A stretch of 41,896 bases of DNA, taken from positions 1 to 41,896 of the forward strand of contig JAUIHB010000003.1 in assembly GCA_030432465.1 (NCBI GenBank), written 5' to 3'. The DNA comes from Gammaproteobacteria bacterium. Lineage in GTDB: Bacteria; Pseudomonadota; Gammaproteobacteria; Enterobacterales; Kangiellaceae. Below the pieces are notes generated by a model, which was not told the DNA's origin, searched no databases, and was given only the letters and a program-made list of their open reading frames with translations. Of this stretch, positions 17,587 through 26,585 are shown one piece after another. The translations under genes and the position numbers were made by a program. Within the stretch, counting starts at the first letter, position 1; each line of letters opens with the position of its first letter.

Positions 17587-17721
17587 ATGAAACGTAAACC
17601 AGATATATTAGTAGTACTGGCTGCGTTACTTGGTATTGGCATGATTTTGTCGAGTTTTAGCGGTGTAAGTATTGCACAAAACTCAAACGATACAGCAGTT
17701 CAAGTTTCAGCAGTTAAATAG
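17587..17721 (+). CDS. 44-residue single-span membrane or secreted peptide
   Basis: A short frame with a good GGAG ribosome binding site 6 bases before ATG. The peptide starts MKRKPD, continues with a hydrophobic stretch of about 20 residues (ILVVLAALLGIGMIL and on), and ends in a short polar tail rich in Ser, Gln and Val. The positive-inside start and single hydrophobic span make an inner-membrane peptide likely. A signal-peptide reading with cleavage after SIA is also possible. I do not recognise a family. It stands alone between rpiA and fau. Confidence 0.6.
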   Translation: MKRKPDILVVLAALLGIGMILSSFSGVSIAQNSNDTAVQVSAVK

Positions 17722-17837
17722 TAGAAAATTGTTAATTAAATCAATGCAGTAAATGATCTGATTAGTGCAAAGTTGTCGATTTAATTAACCCTAAAAGATC
17801 TTTAAATAGTGATAACCTTTAAATGAAGTTCACGTAA

Positions 17838-18485
17838 TTATTTAAAGATCTCTTTTTGCTTTTCCTTTCCTTTTAAGCCTTTCGATTTATTAAACGATAT
17901 AAACTGTTTTTGAGTAAAAATGCCGTCTAATGGGTAATCCCATGGTTGGGCAGGCACATGTTCAACTTGCTGTTGTGCATAAGCTAAACCATAAAATAGT
18001 GGTTTAACAGGCTGATTTCTCAGGTAGGCTAAAGTGGCATCGTAATACCCTCCCCCCATACCTAATCGATTTCCTGAAATATCAAAAGCAACTAAAGGTG
18101 AAAAAATAATGTCGAGTTGGGATATTCGAACTGCGTGGTTAACATTGAGATCAACTTCATCGATGCCTAATTTATTTTTAACTAAAACTTGTTTGGCTCT
18201 GTAGGGCATAAACCAAAGTCGATTGGGTTTTAGTGGCTTAATTTTAGGTAAATAGCAGCATTTTTTATCTATTAGTATTTGCTCTACCAAAGGCTGGGTT
18301 GATATTTCGCCATCAAAGGATAAAAAACAAGCCACATTTTTTGCTTGCTGGTAAGCTGTATTTTGGCAAACTTGATCACGTAGTAACTTCCCCGCATCGA
18401 GTGATGCTTGTAAAGAAATTCCTCGTCTTATTTCTCGGATCTGAGATCGAATAAGGGTTTTTAATTGTTGCTGGGTATCAGGCAT
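17838..18485 (-). CDS. fau: 5-formyltetrahydrofolate cyclo-ligase
   Basis: A 215-residue enzyme (YgfA/MTHFS family) that converts 5-formyl-tetrahydrofolate to 5,10-methenyl-tetrahydrofolate with ATP. The N-terminal helix has the basic RSQIREIRR segment. The substrate region reads ACFLSFDGEISTQPLV, and the family signature GNRLGMGGGYYDATLAYL is near residue 140. A lysine-rich tail of about 20 residues (SKGLKGKEKQKEIFK) extends beyond the usual end. The gene lies directly downstream of 6S RNA, an arrangement typical of Gammaproteobacteria, and may be co-transcribed with it. Its product feeds the same folate pool as the glycine cleavage system encoded further along. Confidence 0.95.
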   Translation of the reverse strand: MPDTQQQLKTLIRSQIREIRRGISLQASLDAGKLLRDQVCQNTAYQQAKNVACFLSFDGEISTQPLVEQILIDKKCCYLPKIKPLKPNRLWFMPYRAKQVLVKNKLGIDEVDLNVNHAVRISQLDIIFSPLVAFDISGNRLGMGGGYYDATLAYLRNQPVKPLFYGLAYAQQQVEHVPAQPWDYPLDGIFTQKQFISFNKSKGLKGKEKQKEIFK

Positions 18486-18621
18486 ATGGCAAAATTTGTA
18501 TGTGCAGACATTATGACTTCAATACACTAACGGTTAATATTAGGCTTGTAAATATTCAGTTATTTGTAATAAAGGGAAAAATAATAAGTGTGGGAATTGA
18601 GAGTCGATTTTTTTTAATTAA

Positions 18622-18811
18622 ATAGTCATCATCCATCTTGCCGTTTGCTGGTCTCGCCCATGAACCCGAGGGTTCAAGGGGGAATTCCGTAACGCAATCA
18701 GGCTTTCCGATACGAGCCGGACTTGCACACCATGAATTAACAAGAACTCCCTGAGATGTGATTATCGGCTCAAGGACTACAACAGCTTGGCGAACAAGAC
18801 AGACGATGCCT
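18622..18811 (-). ncRNA. ssrS: 6S RNA
   Basis: About 190 bases on the minus strand, between zapA and fau as in other Gammaproteobacteria. The ends pair without a gap: CATCGTCTGTCTTG (5' arm, 18808-18795) with CAAGATGGATGATG (3' arm, 18640-18627), three of the pairs being G-U. Internal hallmarks on the minus strand are the AGTCCTTGAGCCGATA segment near the 5' end and the CCTTGAACCCTCGGGTTCA stem near the 3' end, both close to the E. coli RNA. The RNA mimics an open promoter and holds sigma-70 RNA polymerase in stationary phase. Exact ends are estimated from the pairing, give or take 5 bases. Confidence 0.93.
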
Positions 18812-19008
18812 GTGAGTATGTTAACGCTAATTCCTATCTGGATGCTAGTAGATGTTGCGAGTAAACTAGTAACTCATTGATTTATAGTTAATTATTCTTT
18901 TATTTAAGGTCGGTTAAGCTGAACGAGTATCGAGAGTTGAGTATAAAAAATAGACTTTAAATAGAAAAAAAGAATAAATAATCGCAACTTATAAGATGAT
19001 GGTGGCTT

Positions 19009-19320
19009 TTAAAGTTCTAGCTGAGCGTTGGATGCCATGATGGTTTCGATTTCTTGATTAAGCTTTTGAATACGCTTTTCCATGTTTTCAATTTCAATAT
19101 TATCTATACTGCCGCCCTGACCAACTTCATAAGCTAAATTCAGTGCTGCCATAACGGCAATCCTTTCTGTACCAACAATACGCCCGCTCGCTTTTATTTC
19201 GCGCATGCGCTTGTCCAAGTTTCTTGCCGCTCGCTCAAGAGACTCAACTTCATCGGCTGGGCTGGAAACGTGATATTCGTTGCCCATTATGTGGACGGTT
19301 ACTGGCTTTATTTCTGACAT
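19009..19320 (-). CDS. zapA: cell division protein ZapA
   Basis: A 103-residue cytoplasmic protein that bundles FtsZ filaments at the division site. The N-terminal globular part, VTVHIMGNEYHVSSPADEVESLERAA (split here by position, residues about 7-32), and the AVMAALNLAYEV helix are typical of ZapA, followed by a C-terminal coiled coil with the heptad-like KRIQKLNQEIE. It lies 3 bases after the TIGR02449-type gene on the same strand and upstream of 6S RNA. This order supports the assignment. Confidence 0.95.
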   Translation of the reverse strand: MSEIKPVTVHIMGNEYHVSSPADEVESLERAARNLDKRMREIKASGRIVGTERIAVMAALNLAYEVGQGGSIDNIEIENMEKRIQKLNQEIETIMASNAQLEL

Positions 19321-19323
19321 CTC

Positions 19324-19503
19324 TTAGCCCATATCTTTTAGTCGAGTTATCATTGACTCTATTTTGGTGCTAGCCATTTTATTTTTTTCTACCAAATTAT
19401 CTCTGTCACGACGCAACTGAGTATTTTCCTTTTGCAAAGTCTGATACATTTCCAAAAGTCTGGCAACGCGACTCTCTAGTTGTGAAAGATTTGAAGTATT
19501 CAT
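19324..19503 (-). CDS. small coiled-coil protein, TIGR02449 type
   Basis: A 59-residue protein that starts MNTSNLSQLESRVARLLEMY and is helical throughout, with heptad spacing of Leu, Val and Met and an arginine/asparagine-rich middle (NTQLRRDRDNLVEKN). Its length, composition and place immediately upstream of zapA match the TIGR02449 family of Gammaproteobacteria. By analogy with ZapB-like coiled coils it may help division, but that is inference. The stop is 3 bases before the zapA start, so the two are translated from one message. Confidence 0.85.
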   Translation of the reverse strand: MNTSNLSQLESRVARLLEMYQTLQKENTQLRRDRDNLVEKNKMASTKIESMITRLKDMG

Positions 19504-19623
19504 GGCAAACTGTTGTTTTTTAGAATGATTTCAATATAGAGCGCAAGACCTTTGCGGTCAATGGTATAATTATAAAAATGAGTAAGATTTTGCCATTTAA
19601 TAAAGATTTTTGAGGATATCCAA

Positions 19624-20217
19624 GTGGGATCGACAACAAAACCCAGTATAGAACTAGATTTTGATTATGAATTTGTAGAAGGTGTTTTGGCCGATGCTGA
19701 CTGTGAAGTCAGTGCAGCAGAAATTCAGGCGATCCTTTGTGGGCTACTATCTGCTGGATTCAATGAGAGTGATAAATCCTGGATTGGTATATTGGAAGAT
19801 ATGGTCAATAACGGACAATCGTTAGGTGAACAAGCGGTACAGGTTATTGGTCAGTTGCTGGTTTGGACAAATCAGCAGCTCGGGGAACAAGAATCCTTAT
19901 GTCCCTTATTTTTGCCCGATGATAGTTTTGCAGCGATCGATCAATTAGAAGCGCTTATTGTATGGAGTGAGGGATTTTTATTAGGTTTTGGCTTACAAGT
20001 GCGTAATCAACCAGTAAAAAACCGCGAGGTTAACGAATCTTTGATGGATCTGGCTGAAATTTCCAATTTAGAATTAGAAGCTGAAGATAACGAAGAAACT
20101 CAAGAAGCATTGTTTACTTTAATTGAACATATTAAAGTGGCTGTTCAGTTGGTTTATTGGGAAATGGTGATCAAACATAATGCTGATTCAATACCTGAAA
20201 ATACAACTGTCCACTAA
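19624..20217 (+). CDS. ygfB: UPF0149 family protein YgfB
   Basis: A 197-residue acidic helical protein. The segment AAEIQAILCGLLSAGF, the later WSEGFLLGFGLQ and the DLAEISNLE stretch are typical of the UPF0149/YgfB family. In Pseudomonas a YgfB protein dampens expression of an amidase through an antiterminator, and whether this holds here is unknown. The start is a GTG with GAGG 9 bases before it. It is the first plus-strand gene of the ygfB-pepP-ubiH-ubiI group and is divergent from the zapA operon. Confidence 0.9.
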   Translation: MGSTTKPSIELDFDYEFVEGVLADADCEVSAAEIQAILCGLLSAGFNESDKSWIGILEDMVNNGQSLGEQAVQVIGQLLVWTNQQLGEQESLCPLFLPDDSFAAIDQLEALIVWSEGFLLGFGLQVRNQPVKNREVNESLMDLAEISNLELEAEDNEETQEALFTLIEHIKVAVQLVYWEMVIKHNADSIPENTTVH

Positions 20218-20319
20218 AAATTGTTCATAACAATGAGTTGGCTGCTGGTACAGTCATAATCAAGGAATGAAATAACAATAAATCACAAGGTTGTGTTAAT
20301 TTAAGTACGTATTAGTCAG

Positions 20320-20351
20320 ATATGTATTAATTCAAATATGTGTTAATTCAA
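20320..20351. repeat. two tandem 16-base units upstream of pepP
   Basis: ATATGTATTAATTCAA and ATATGTGTTAATTCAA stand head to tail with one difference. More diverged copies (TGTGTTAATTTAA and ACGTATTAGTCAG) lie just before them, from about 20292. They occupy the ygfB-pepP spacer and end 23 bases before the pepP ATG. Confidence 0.85.
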
Positions 20352-20374
20352 AGAATTGATTGGTAATAATATCT

Positions 20375-21703
20375 ATGATTTCAAGAGCGGAGTTTGCCCG
20401 TCGCCGTCGTGCGTTAATGGATTTGATGGGCAATAATTCAATTGCGATTTTACCTTCTGCCGATGAGTGTGTGCGTAGTCGCGACACGCATTTTGCCTTT
20501 CGTCAAGACAGTGACTTTTATTATTTGACTGGGTTTCTGGAACCTGATGCAGTGTTGGTATTACTGCCGGGTAGAGAACACGGTGAATATGTGATTTTTT
20601 GCCGCGAGAAAGATCCTAAAATGGAAACTTGGCACGGTCGCCGTGAAGGGCAAGCCGGAGTTAAGAAAAATTTTGGGTGCAATGATGCCTTTCCCATTGA
20701 TGATATTGATGAAATCCTCCCAGGGCTGATGGAAGGCCGGGAACGTATTTATTATGAGTTTGGCAATCATGCCGACTTTGATACTCAAATTATGAGCTGG
20801 ATTAATACTTTTAGAGCGATGGTCAAAAAAGGAGCTTATCCGCCCGGCGAGTTAATCGATTTGAGCCATATTTTGCATGATATGCGATTAATCAAAAGTC
20901 CTGCTGAAATAGCATTAATGAAACAAGCGGCTGAAATTAGTGCTCAGGCGCATATTGCTGCAATGAAAATATGTAAACCGGGGATGAATGAACTGCGGAT
21001 AGAGTCGGAGCTAAAATATCAATTTGCCAATCGTGGTGCCCGTCATGAGGCTTATTCTTCGATTGTTGCAGGAGGCGAAAATGCCTGTATTTTGCATTAT
21101 GTAGAAAACAATGCCGAACTAAATAAAGGTGAATTGCTGCTGATTGATGCTGGTGCTGAATATCAAGGATATGCTGCAGATATCAGTCGGACTTTCCCGA
21201 TCAGTGGTAAATATTCTGCCACCCAAAGAGCGGCTTATGAGGTCGTATTAAAAGCGAATATTGAAGCTATAAAAGTGGCTAAACCGGGCAATCCTTGGAC
21301 TGCACCACACGATAAAGCTGTTGCGGTATTAACTCAGGGTCTGGTTGATTTAGGGATTTTAAAAGGCGACGTTGCAGCGTTAGTTGAAAGTGAAGCCTAC
21401 AAGACATTTTATATGCACAAAACTGGCCATTGGATTGGGTTGGATGTGCATGACGTTGGTGATTACTTACAAGATCGAGAACCCAGAATTTTAGCCGAAG
21501 GAATGGTGTTAACTGTTGAACCAGGGTTATATTTTGCGCCTAAAACTAAAGGATTAGATAAAAAGTGGTGGGGAATTGGGATCAGGATTGAAGATGATGT
21601 TGTGATTACTGCTAAAGGCAATAAAGTTTTAACCCATTCGGTGCCTAAACATCCCGATAAAATTGAACTACTTATGGCTTCTGGTAAGCCTGCAAAGCAT
21701 TAA
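20375..21703 (+). CDS. pepP: Xaa-Pro aminopeptidase P
   Basis: A 442-residue metallopeptidase that removes an N-terminal residue before proline. The N-terminal domain (about 1-175) begins ISRAEFARRRRALMDLM. The C-terminal pita-bread domain has the five metal ligands: Asp and Asp in LIDAGAEYQGYAADISRTF, His in HKTGHWIGLDVHD, Glu in VEPGLYF and Glu in IRIEDDVV. The length equals the enteric enzyme when the ATG at 20375 is used. A TTG 15 bases earlier is possible but less likely. It follows ygfB and precedes ubiH, as in E. coli. Confidence 0.95.
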   Translation: MISRAEFARRRRALMDLMGNNSIAILPSADECVRSRDTHFAFRQDSDFYYLTGFLEPDAVLVLLPGREHGEYVIFCREKDPKMETWHGRREGQAGVKKNFGCNDAFPIDDIDEILPGLMEGRERIYYEFGNHADFDTQIMSWINTFRAMVKKGAYPPGELIDLSHILHDMRLIKSPAEIALMKQAAEISAQAHIAAMKICKPGMNELRIESELKYQFANRGARHEAYSSIVAGGENACILHYVENNAELNKGELLLIDAGAEYQGYAADISRTFPISGKYSATQRAAYEVVLKANIEAIKVAKPGNPWTAPHDKAVAVLTQGLVDLGILKGDVAALVESEAYKTFYMHKTGHWIGLDVHDVGDYLQDREPRILAEGMVLTVEPGLYFAPKTKGLDKKWWGIGIRIEDDVVITAKGNKVLTHSVPKHPDKIELLMASGKPAKH

Positions 21704-21766
21704 AGCTTCGCAAGAGCGCTTGTGAAATGTGAAGACTATGATATCAAGGTTAATAATCGAGACGTT

Positions 21767-23098
21767 ATGCAATCGATAAAACAGAATTTCGATATAATCA
21801 TTGTTGGTGGCGGTATGATTGGCGCCACAGCCGCTCTATGTTATGCCCAGCTTGGTTATTCCATTGGATTGATAGAAGCCATTCCTGTTGAACAAACAAA
21901 TAGCCCTAGCTTTGATCAGCGAGCTGTAGCTCTTTCTGCATCGTCGGTTGCCATTTTAAAATCACTTAATTTATGGTCGCAACTGGAAAAGTTAGCCTGT
22001 CCTATTGAAAAAATTCACGTATCTGATCAGGGGCAAATGGGATTCACTCGTTTAACAGCTAAAGACTGTGCGGTTGATGCTTTGGGTCAAGTGGTTACTT
22101 TGGAGTCTGTTGGACCTTGTTTATGGGAAGCGATAAGACAGCAACCGCTGATTACAACCTTCTGTCCAGCCAATGTCGTGGATGTTGTTAACACCACTGT
22201 TGAATGTCAGGTAACCATCGCATTGTCTGCCACCAACGAGATGGAAGCTATAGAAGTATGTTTGAGTGCCGAGTTATTGCTTGCTACGGATGGGACATTT
22301 TCCAAAATGGCTGACTTATCTGGTATTTCAGCCTCTCGTGAAGTCTATTCCCAGCATGCAGTCGTTGCTAATATTGTGACGCAAAAGCCCCATGAATTTA
22401 AAGCTTTCGAAAGATTTACGCCAAATGGGCCATTAGCTTTATTGCCTTTAGCACAAAATCAAATGAGCCTTGTATGGTGCCAGTCGCCAGAAAAAGCAGC
22501 CAAAATTTTAGCAATGGATCAAGCTAGCTTAATTCATCTGTTGCAACAAGAGTTTGGCTATCGGCTTGGCAGAATCAAACAGATAGGCGCATTAGCAAGT
22601 TATCCTTTAGGCTTACATATTATTGATAAGCCGGTAAAAAATAACATGATATTACTGGGCAATGCTGCACATACTCTCCATCCTATAGCTGGTCAAGGAG
22701 TTAATCTTGGGCTGCGTGATGTGGCAGGTTTGAATGATTTGTTGATCCAGTCGGCAAAAGAGTATGGAACGGTTAAGTTGGTATCACAAATGAAAAGCGT
22801 TTTGAGCAAATATGAAACTTACAGGCAGCAGGATTGGCAGCAAACGGTTTCTGCAACCGATGGATTAGCCAGATTATTTAGTCAGGAGTTTTACCCGTTA
22901 GTGCTCGTGCGAAATAAGATGATGAGTACGCTGAATTTATTGCCTTGGGCTAAGCGCCAGTTAGCTAATTCGGCAATGGGTTATGGGGGACGTTCTTCAA
23001 GACTCACTAGAGGCTTTGTCAATCCAGTAATCGTTGGAAAAAATATGCCAACGGTATTTGCAGAGAGCAAGGTGACAAAAAAAGAGAGTGTGTCATGA
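21767..23098 (+). CDS. ubiH: 2-octaprenyl-6-methoxyphenol hydroxylase (UbiH)
   Basis: A 443-residue FAD monooxygenase of ubiquinone synthesis. It has the dinucleotide fold IIVGGGMIGATAAL, the middle DG motif and the second FAD motif LLGNAAHTLHPIAGQGVNLGLRD. Segments such as FDQRAVALSASSVAILKSL, IHVSDQGQMGF and ALGQVVTLESVG correspond to E. coli UbiH rather than UbiI or UbiF. A GTG start 45 bases upstream (21722) would add 15 residues not found in relatives, so the ATG is preferred. The C-terminal part is about 50 residues longer than in E. coli. Its stop overlaps the start of the next gene by 4 bases. Confidence 0.92.
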   Translation: MQSIKQNFDIIIVGGGMIGATAALCYAQLGYSIGLIEAIPVEQTNSPSFDQRAVALSASSVAILKSLNLWSQLEKLACPIEKIHVSDQGQMGFTRLTAKDCAVDALGQVVTLESVGPCLWEAIRQQPLITTFCPANVVDVVNTTVECQVTIALSATNEMEAIEVCLSAELLLATDGTFSKMADLSGISASREVYSQHAVVANIVTQKPHEFKAFERFTPNGPLALLPLAQNQMSLVWCQSPEKAAKILAMDQASLIHLLQQEFGYRLGRIKQIGALASYPLGLHIIDKPVKNNMILLGNAAHTLHPIAGQGVNLGLRDVAGLNDLLIQSAKEYGTVKLVSQMKSVLSKYETYRQQDWQQTVSATDGLARLFSQEFYPLVLVRNKMMSTLNLLPWAKRQLANSAMGYGGRSSRLTRGFVNPVIVGKNMPTVFAESKVTKKESVS

Positions 23099-24336
23099 GT
23101 TTAAGTTCGCAAAATTCACGCATAGATAGTTCGCGCACCGATATAATCATTGTGGGTGGTGGTATGGTCGGCTTAGCCGCAGCCGCAGCTCTGGTTGACT
23201 CTGATTTACAGGTAACGTTGATTGAACAATCAGATTTAACTAGTCTGACATCACAGGATTGGTTAAGTGAAAATATACGTGAAAAAGAAGCATTTGATAT
23301 CAGAGTGAGTGCCATCAATCCTGAAAATCAACGTTGGTTGTCAACATTGAAGGCGTGGCAAAATATCCCTTTTGTTCAACAAGCGGGCTTTGAAAAAATG
23401 GCGGTTTGGGATGGCGATGGTAGTGGCCATATTGAATTTGATGCAGCAGATATAGCACAGCCTATTTTGGGAACGATTGTTGAAAATCAAGTGCTCAGAG
23501 CTGCTCTATATCAACAATTAGTGAAAGCCTCAAATATTCGATTAGTCAGTCATAATGAAGTGACTACGCTTGAAAATATGTCTGATGTAGTTTTTGTCAC
23601 ACTTACCAATGGTGAACATTTACGTGCTAAGTTGTTGATTGGTGCCGATGGGGCTAACTCTTCTATTCGCCGTCAGCTAGGTATTGGGAATACCGAACAG
23701 TCTTATCAGCAGCAAGCTTTTGTGGCGAACGTTATTACAGAAAAGCCGCATGATGATACTGCATGGCAAAGGTTCACCGCGAGCGGTCCGGTTGCATTTT
23801 TACCGCTTCCGCACCCCAATTTGTGTTCTGTTGTCTGGTCTCTTGATGAATCTAAAGCTTCACTATTAAAGTCTTGCACTACTGATGAGTTTGGTGAGCA
23901 ATTAGCTAAAGCATTTGAATTTAAATTGGGAAGTGTTAACGTTGTTTCTCAAGTGAGGGCTTTCCCTTTGAGTAAGCGTCATAGTGAAAACTATCTGACT
24001 CAGCGCTGTGCATTAGTCGGAGATGCTGCACATACTATTCACCCCCTTGCAGGACAGGGGGTAAACTTAGGTTTTCAAGATGTTGTTTGCTTAGTAAAAC
24101 AAATTTTAAAGCAACATCATCTACAGAGAGACTTTGGTTTAAGTGCCAATTTACGTCCTTTTGAGCGTGAAAGAAAATTGCAAAACTATTTAATGCAAAA
24201 TGCGATGACAGGTTTTAAAGAGCTATTTTCTCAGCAGAACTTGCCTGTTACATTATTAAGAAATTATGCAATGAGTCGTTTAAATCAGATTGGTTTTGCA
24301 AAACAATTGTTTATGCGTTATGCCATGGGGCAATAA
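23095..24336 (+). CDS. ubiI: FAD-dependent ubiquinone hydroxylase, UbiI (VisC) type
   Basis: A 413-residue FAD monooxygenase related to UbiH. It has IIIVGGGMVGLAAAAAL, the DG motif in IGADGANSSIRRQLG and the second FAD motif ALVGDAAHTIHPLAGQGVN. The segments RVSAINPENQRWLS and MAVWDGDGSGHIEFDA match UbiI most closely. UbiF shares parts of this pattern and remains a second choice. UbiI carries out C5-hydroxylation in ubiquinone synthesis. It overlaps ubiH by ATGA, giving translational coupling. In E. coli the next gene would be gcvT, but here about 8 kb of other genes intervene. Confidence 0.88.
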   Translation: MSLSSQNSRIDSSRTDIIIVGGGMVGLAAAAALVDSDLQVTLIEQSDLTSLTSQDWLSENIREKEAFDIRVSAINPENQRWLSTLKAWQNIPFVQQAGFEKMAVWDGDGSGHIEFDAADIAQPILGTIVENQVLRAALYQQLVKASNIRLVSHNEVTTLENMSDVVFVTLTNGEHLRAKLLIGADGANSSIRRQLGIGNTEQSYQQQAFVANVITEKPHDDTAWQRFTASGPVAFLPLPHPNLCSVVWSLDESKASLLKSCTTDEFGEQLAKAFEFKLGSVNVVSQVRAFPLSKRHSENYLTQRCALVGDAAHTIHPLAGQGVNLGFQDVVCLVKQILKQHHLQRDFGLSANLRPFERERKLQNYLMQNAMTGFKELFSQQNLPVTLLRNYAMSRLNQIGFAKQLFMRYAMGQ

Positions 24337-24418
24337 ATTTTTAATTGATACAGACATCCATAAGAATAATAAGTTAATGGGTATAATAAATAACTATCTC
24401 AAAATAAAAATATCTTCT

Positions 24419-24456
24419 GTGCTATGGTTAAATCGTCATGTTTTTAACCATAGCAC
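24419..24456. repeat. perfect 14-base inverted repeat after ubiI
   Basis: GTGCTATGGTTAAA (24419-24432) and TTTAACCATAGCAC (24443-24456) form a perfect stem with a 10-base loop. It lies between ubiI and the cyclase gene. No U-run follows on the plus strand, so it is either a weak terminator, an mRNA-protecting stem or a protein-binding palindrome. Confidence 0.75.
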
Positions 24457-24522
24457 AATGGTGAATGGAATCTTTCTTGACGAGCATAGCTCGCATACGC
24501 AGTGAAAGAGGTGTTTTAACTC

Positions 24523-26523
24523 ATGCAAGTAAAATCCGGCCGCCAATTTCGCAGTTATGTGATCAGCTGGTTTTTAATGATATTGGGACTAATATTTTTT
24601 ATTGGTGGTTACTTTTTGCATGAAAATACCTATCAGTTTCATGTAAGACAAATTATTGACTCAAAACTACAACAAGCACTCACGCTGAGTGCACTGATTG
24701 ATAATCAGAAGCATGCTTCTCTCAACTCTCCTTATGTTGTAAAAAAAGATTATTATAAAGAGTTACAACATACCTTTTTAAAACTATCTGCAACCCAGAT
24801 TCTTCCCGATACTTTCTCAACATTTAACTATGTGGAAAGTGAAAGAGCGATAAATTATGGCGTTGATTTAAAACAAGCTCCCAGAGATATTATTCAAATT
24901 AACAGTCCGGTAATTAACATCGAAATAGCCTTTGATGAAAACCAACATTTAAAAATTTGGCACAAAGGCATGCTAGTGGAACAATTTGAGCAAAAAATTA
25001 ATAAAGAAATTTATCATGTTACTTTAAAAAAAGAAGAGTCGACTCGTTTAATAGTTAATGAAACTGAAATATTTTCTACACTTAACTCGATAGAAAATTC
25101 CGCTCCCAAGAACCAGAGAATTTTAGTTTCAGGTGAGTCTTTAAACTTAAATGATAGCAGTAGCCATTTTAAAAAATATAAATTTAATATTGGGACTATA
25201 ACGGAATTTCAATTCCGTTATGTTTTGAAAGGCGAGAAATATCATTTGCCGGGAAGCTACTTAAGTCAAAACCATCATTTATTTGAAACAATGAAAAAAG
25301 TTATCGTGAGTGATGCTGTAGAAGTTGTTCAGCATCTAGAAGAAGATGCCAAAATTGGATTGGAAATTTTTATGCCAATTACCGATAAACAAAAAAATCT
25401 AACCAGCATATTATTGTTAGAAGTTTCAGCGTTAGAGGTATCAGCAGTATGGACTAAATTTCTACAGTCTGTCATTTTTCAACTGAGTTTTATTATTATT
25501 GTTTTGTTATTGGCGGCGATTTTTTTCGCAAGAAAAATCACTCGTCCTTTGGAGCAGTTACACTTTGCAATTGCACGCCTGATCTCAAATGATTTCAACT
25601 TTAAACTATCAACTAAAGGTTTCGGTAACTTCGCTTTTCTTGCTGAGCAGTTTAACTTAATGTTAACGCGCATTCATAAAAGTCGAAGTGAGTTAATTAA
25701 TTTAAATAAAGCATACAGCCGCTTTGTACCACATCAGCTGCTCAAGCAATTAAGTGATACTGGAGTTAGTAATATTGCCTTAGGAGACTGTTGCGAACGA
25801 GAAATGACGGTATTGTTTTGTGATATCAGAGGATTCACAACACTGTCAGAAACTATGTCACCAGAGGCAAATTTTCGTTTTATTAATCGTTATTTAAATC
25901 AGATTGCACCGGTTATTAATAAACAAGGTGGAATTATAGATAAGTATCTGGGCGATGGTATTATGGCAATCTTTCCTAAAGGTGCTGACAGTGCACTGAA
26001 AGCGGCTATTGAAATGTTAAATGCACTTGAAAAATATAATAAAAAATTACAAGAAAAAAGGTTACCTCCTATTAAAGTTGGTCTTGGTTTACATTCAGGA
26101 AAAATGATGCTGGGTACTGTGGGAACTCAATCAAGAATGGATGCTACGGTTGTTTCTGATACTGTTAATGCGGCAGCGAGAGTTGAGTCAATGACCAAAG
26201 TTTTCCGTACAAAAATATTGATTACAGAGGAAACAAAAAGACAATTAGAAAATTTAAATGAGTATGATATTCGTTTTATCGCGACATGCAGAATTAAAGG
26301 GAAATCAAATCAGGTAACATTATATGAAGTTTTTGATAATGATCCCATTAGTTTAAGGAAAGAAAAATCAGGCAATCAAAAGGGAATGATTCTGGCATGG
26401 AAAAAATATCGTCAAGGTGATCCTCATATGGCGGTACATATGTATCAACAACTGATTGAAAAAAGTCCTAACGACAAATCCTTATTTGCATTAATTGAAT
26501 GTTGTCAAAAAGGACGTTTGTAA
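24523..26523 (+). CDS. membrane-bound class III adenylate/guanylate cyclase with HAMP domain
   Basis: A 666-residue protein: one membrane helix (about 13-32), an extracytoplasmic sensor of about 280 residues with no domain I recognise, a second helix (about 318-338), HAMP (about 339-395) and a class III cyclase domain (about 425-615). Metal-binding Asp434 is in FCDIRGFT and Asp478 in KYLGDGIMA. Lys474 and Thr542 sit at the base-recognition positions, as in cyanobacterial CyaC-type adenylate cyclases. Asn549 and Arg553 (N-x3-R) stabilise the transition state. It probably makes cAMP. The extra C-terminal 50 residues (YRQGDPHMAVHMYQQ) look helical. Its stop codon lies within an inverted repeat. 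Confidence 0.92.
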   Translation: MQVKSGRQFRSYVISWFLMILGLIFFIGGYFLHENTYQFHVRQIIDSKLQQALTLSALIDNQKHASLNSPYVVKKDYYKELQHTFLKLSATQILPDTFSTFNYVESERAINYGVDLKQAPRDIIQINSPVINIEIAFDENQHLKIWHKGMLVEQFEQKINKEIYHVTLKKEESTRLIVNETEIFSTLNSIENSAPKNQRILVSGESLNLNDSSSHFKKYKFNIGTITEFQFRYVLKGEKYHLPGSYLSQNHHLFETMKKVIVSDAVEVVQHLEEDAKIGLEIFMPITDKQKNLTSILLLEVSALEVSAVWTKFLQSVIFQLSFIIIVLLLAAIFFARKITRPLEQLHFAIARLISNDFNFKLSTKGFGNFAFLAEQFNLMLTRIHKSRSELINLNKAYSRFVPHQLLKQLSDTGVSNIALGDCCEREMTVLFCDIRGFTTLSETMSPEANFRFINRYLNQIAPVINKQGGIIDKYLGDGIMAIFPKGADSALKAAIEMLNALEKYNKKLQEKRLPPIKVGLGLHSGKMMLGTVGTQSRMDATVVSDTVNAAARVESMTKVFRTKILITEETKRQLENLNEYDIRFIATCRIKGKSNQVTLYEVFDNDPISLRKEKSGNQKGMILAWKKYRQGDPHMAVHMYQQLIEKSPNDKSLFALIECCQKGRL

Positions 26524-26550
26524 GTCGATACCTGATAGGTAATCGACTTA
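26521..26550. terminator. hairpin between the convergent cyclase and MauG genes
   Basis: TAAGTCGATACCT and AGGTAATCGACTTA form a 13-base stem with one bulged A and a 3-4 base loop. It includes the cyclase stop codon and lies 36 bases past the minus-strand MauG stop. It could act in both directions, but no U-run is present. Confidence 0.55.
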
Positions 26551-26585
26551 CTTTGTGGTTCAAATTTTCAAATGTTTTTCTAAAG

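Noticed and set aside
18486-18621. Intrinsic terminator just after 6S RNA.
   Set aside because: The homopolymer near 18607-18616 is T on the plus strand, so the minus-strand RNA would carry A there. Read-through into fau is more likely.
23019-23318. A 99-codon minus-strand frame across the ubiH-ubiI junction.
   Set aside because: It is antisense to two strongly supported genes that overlap there.
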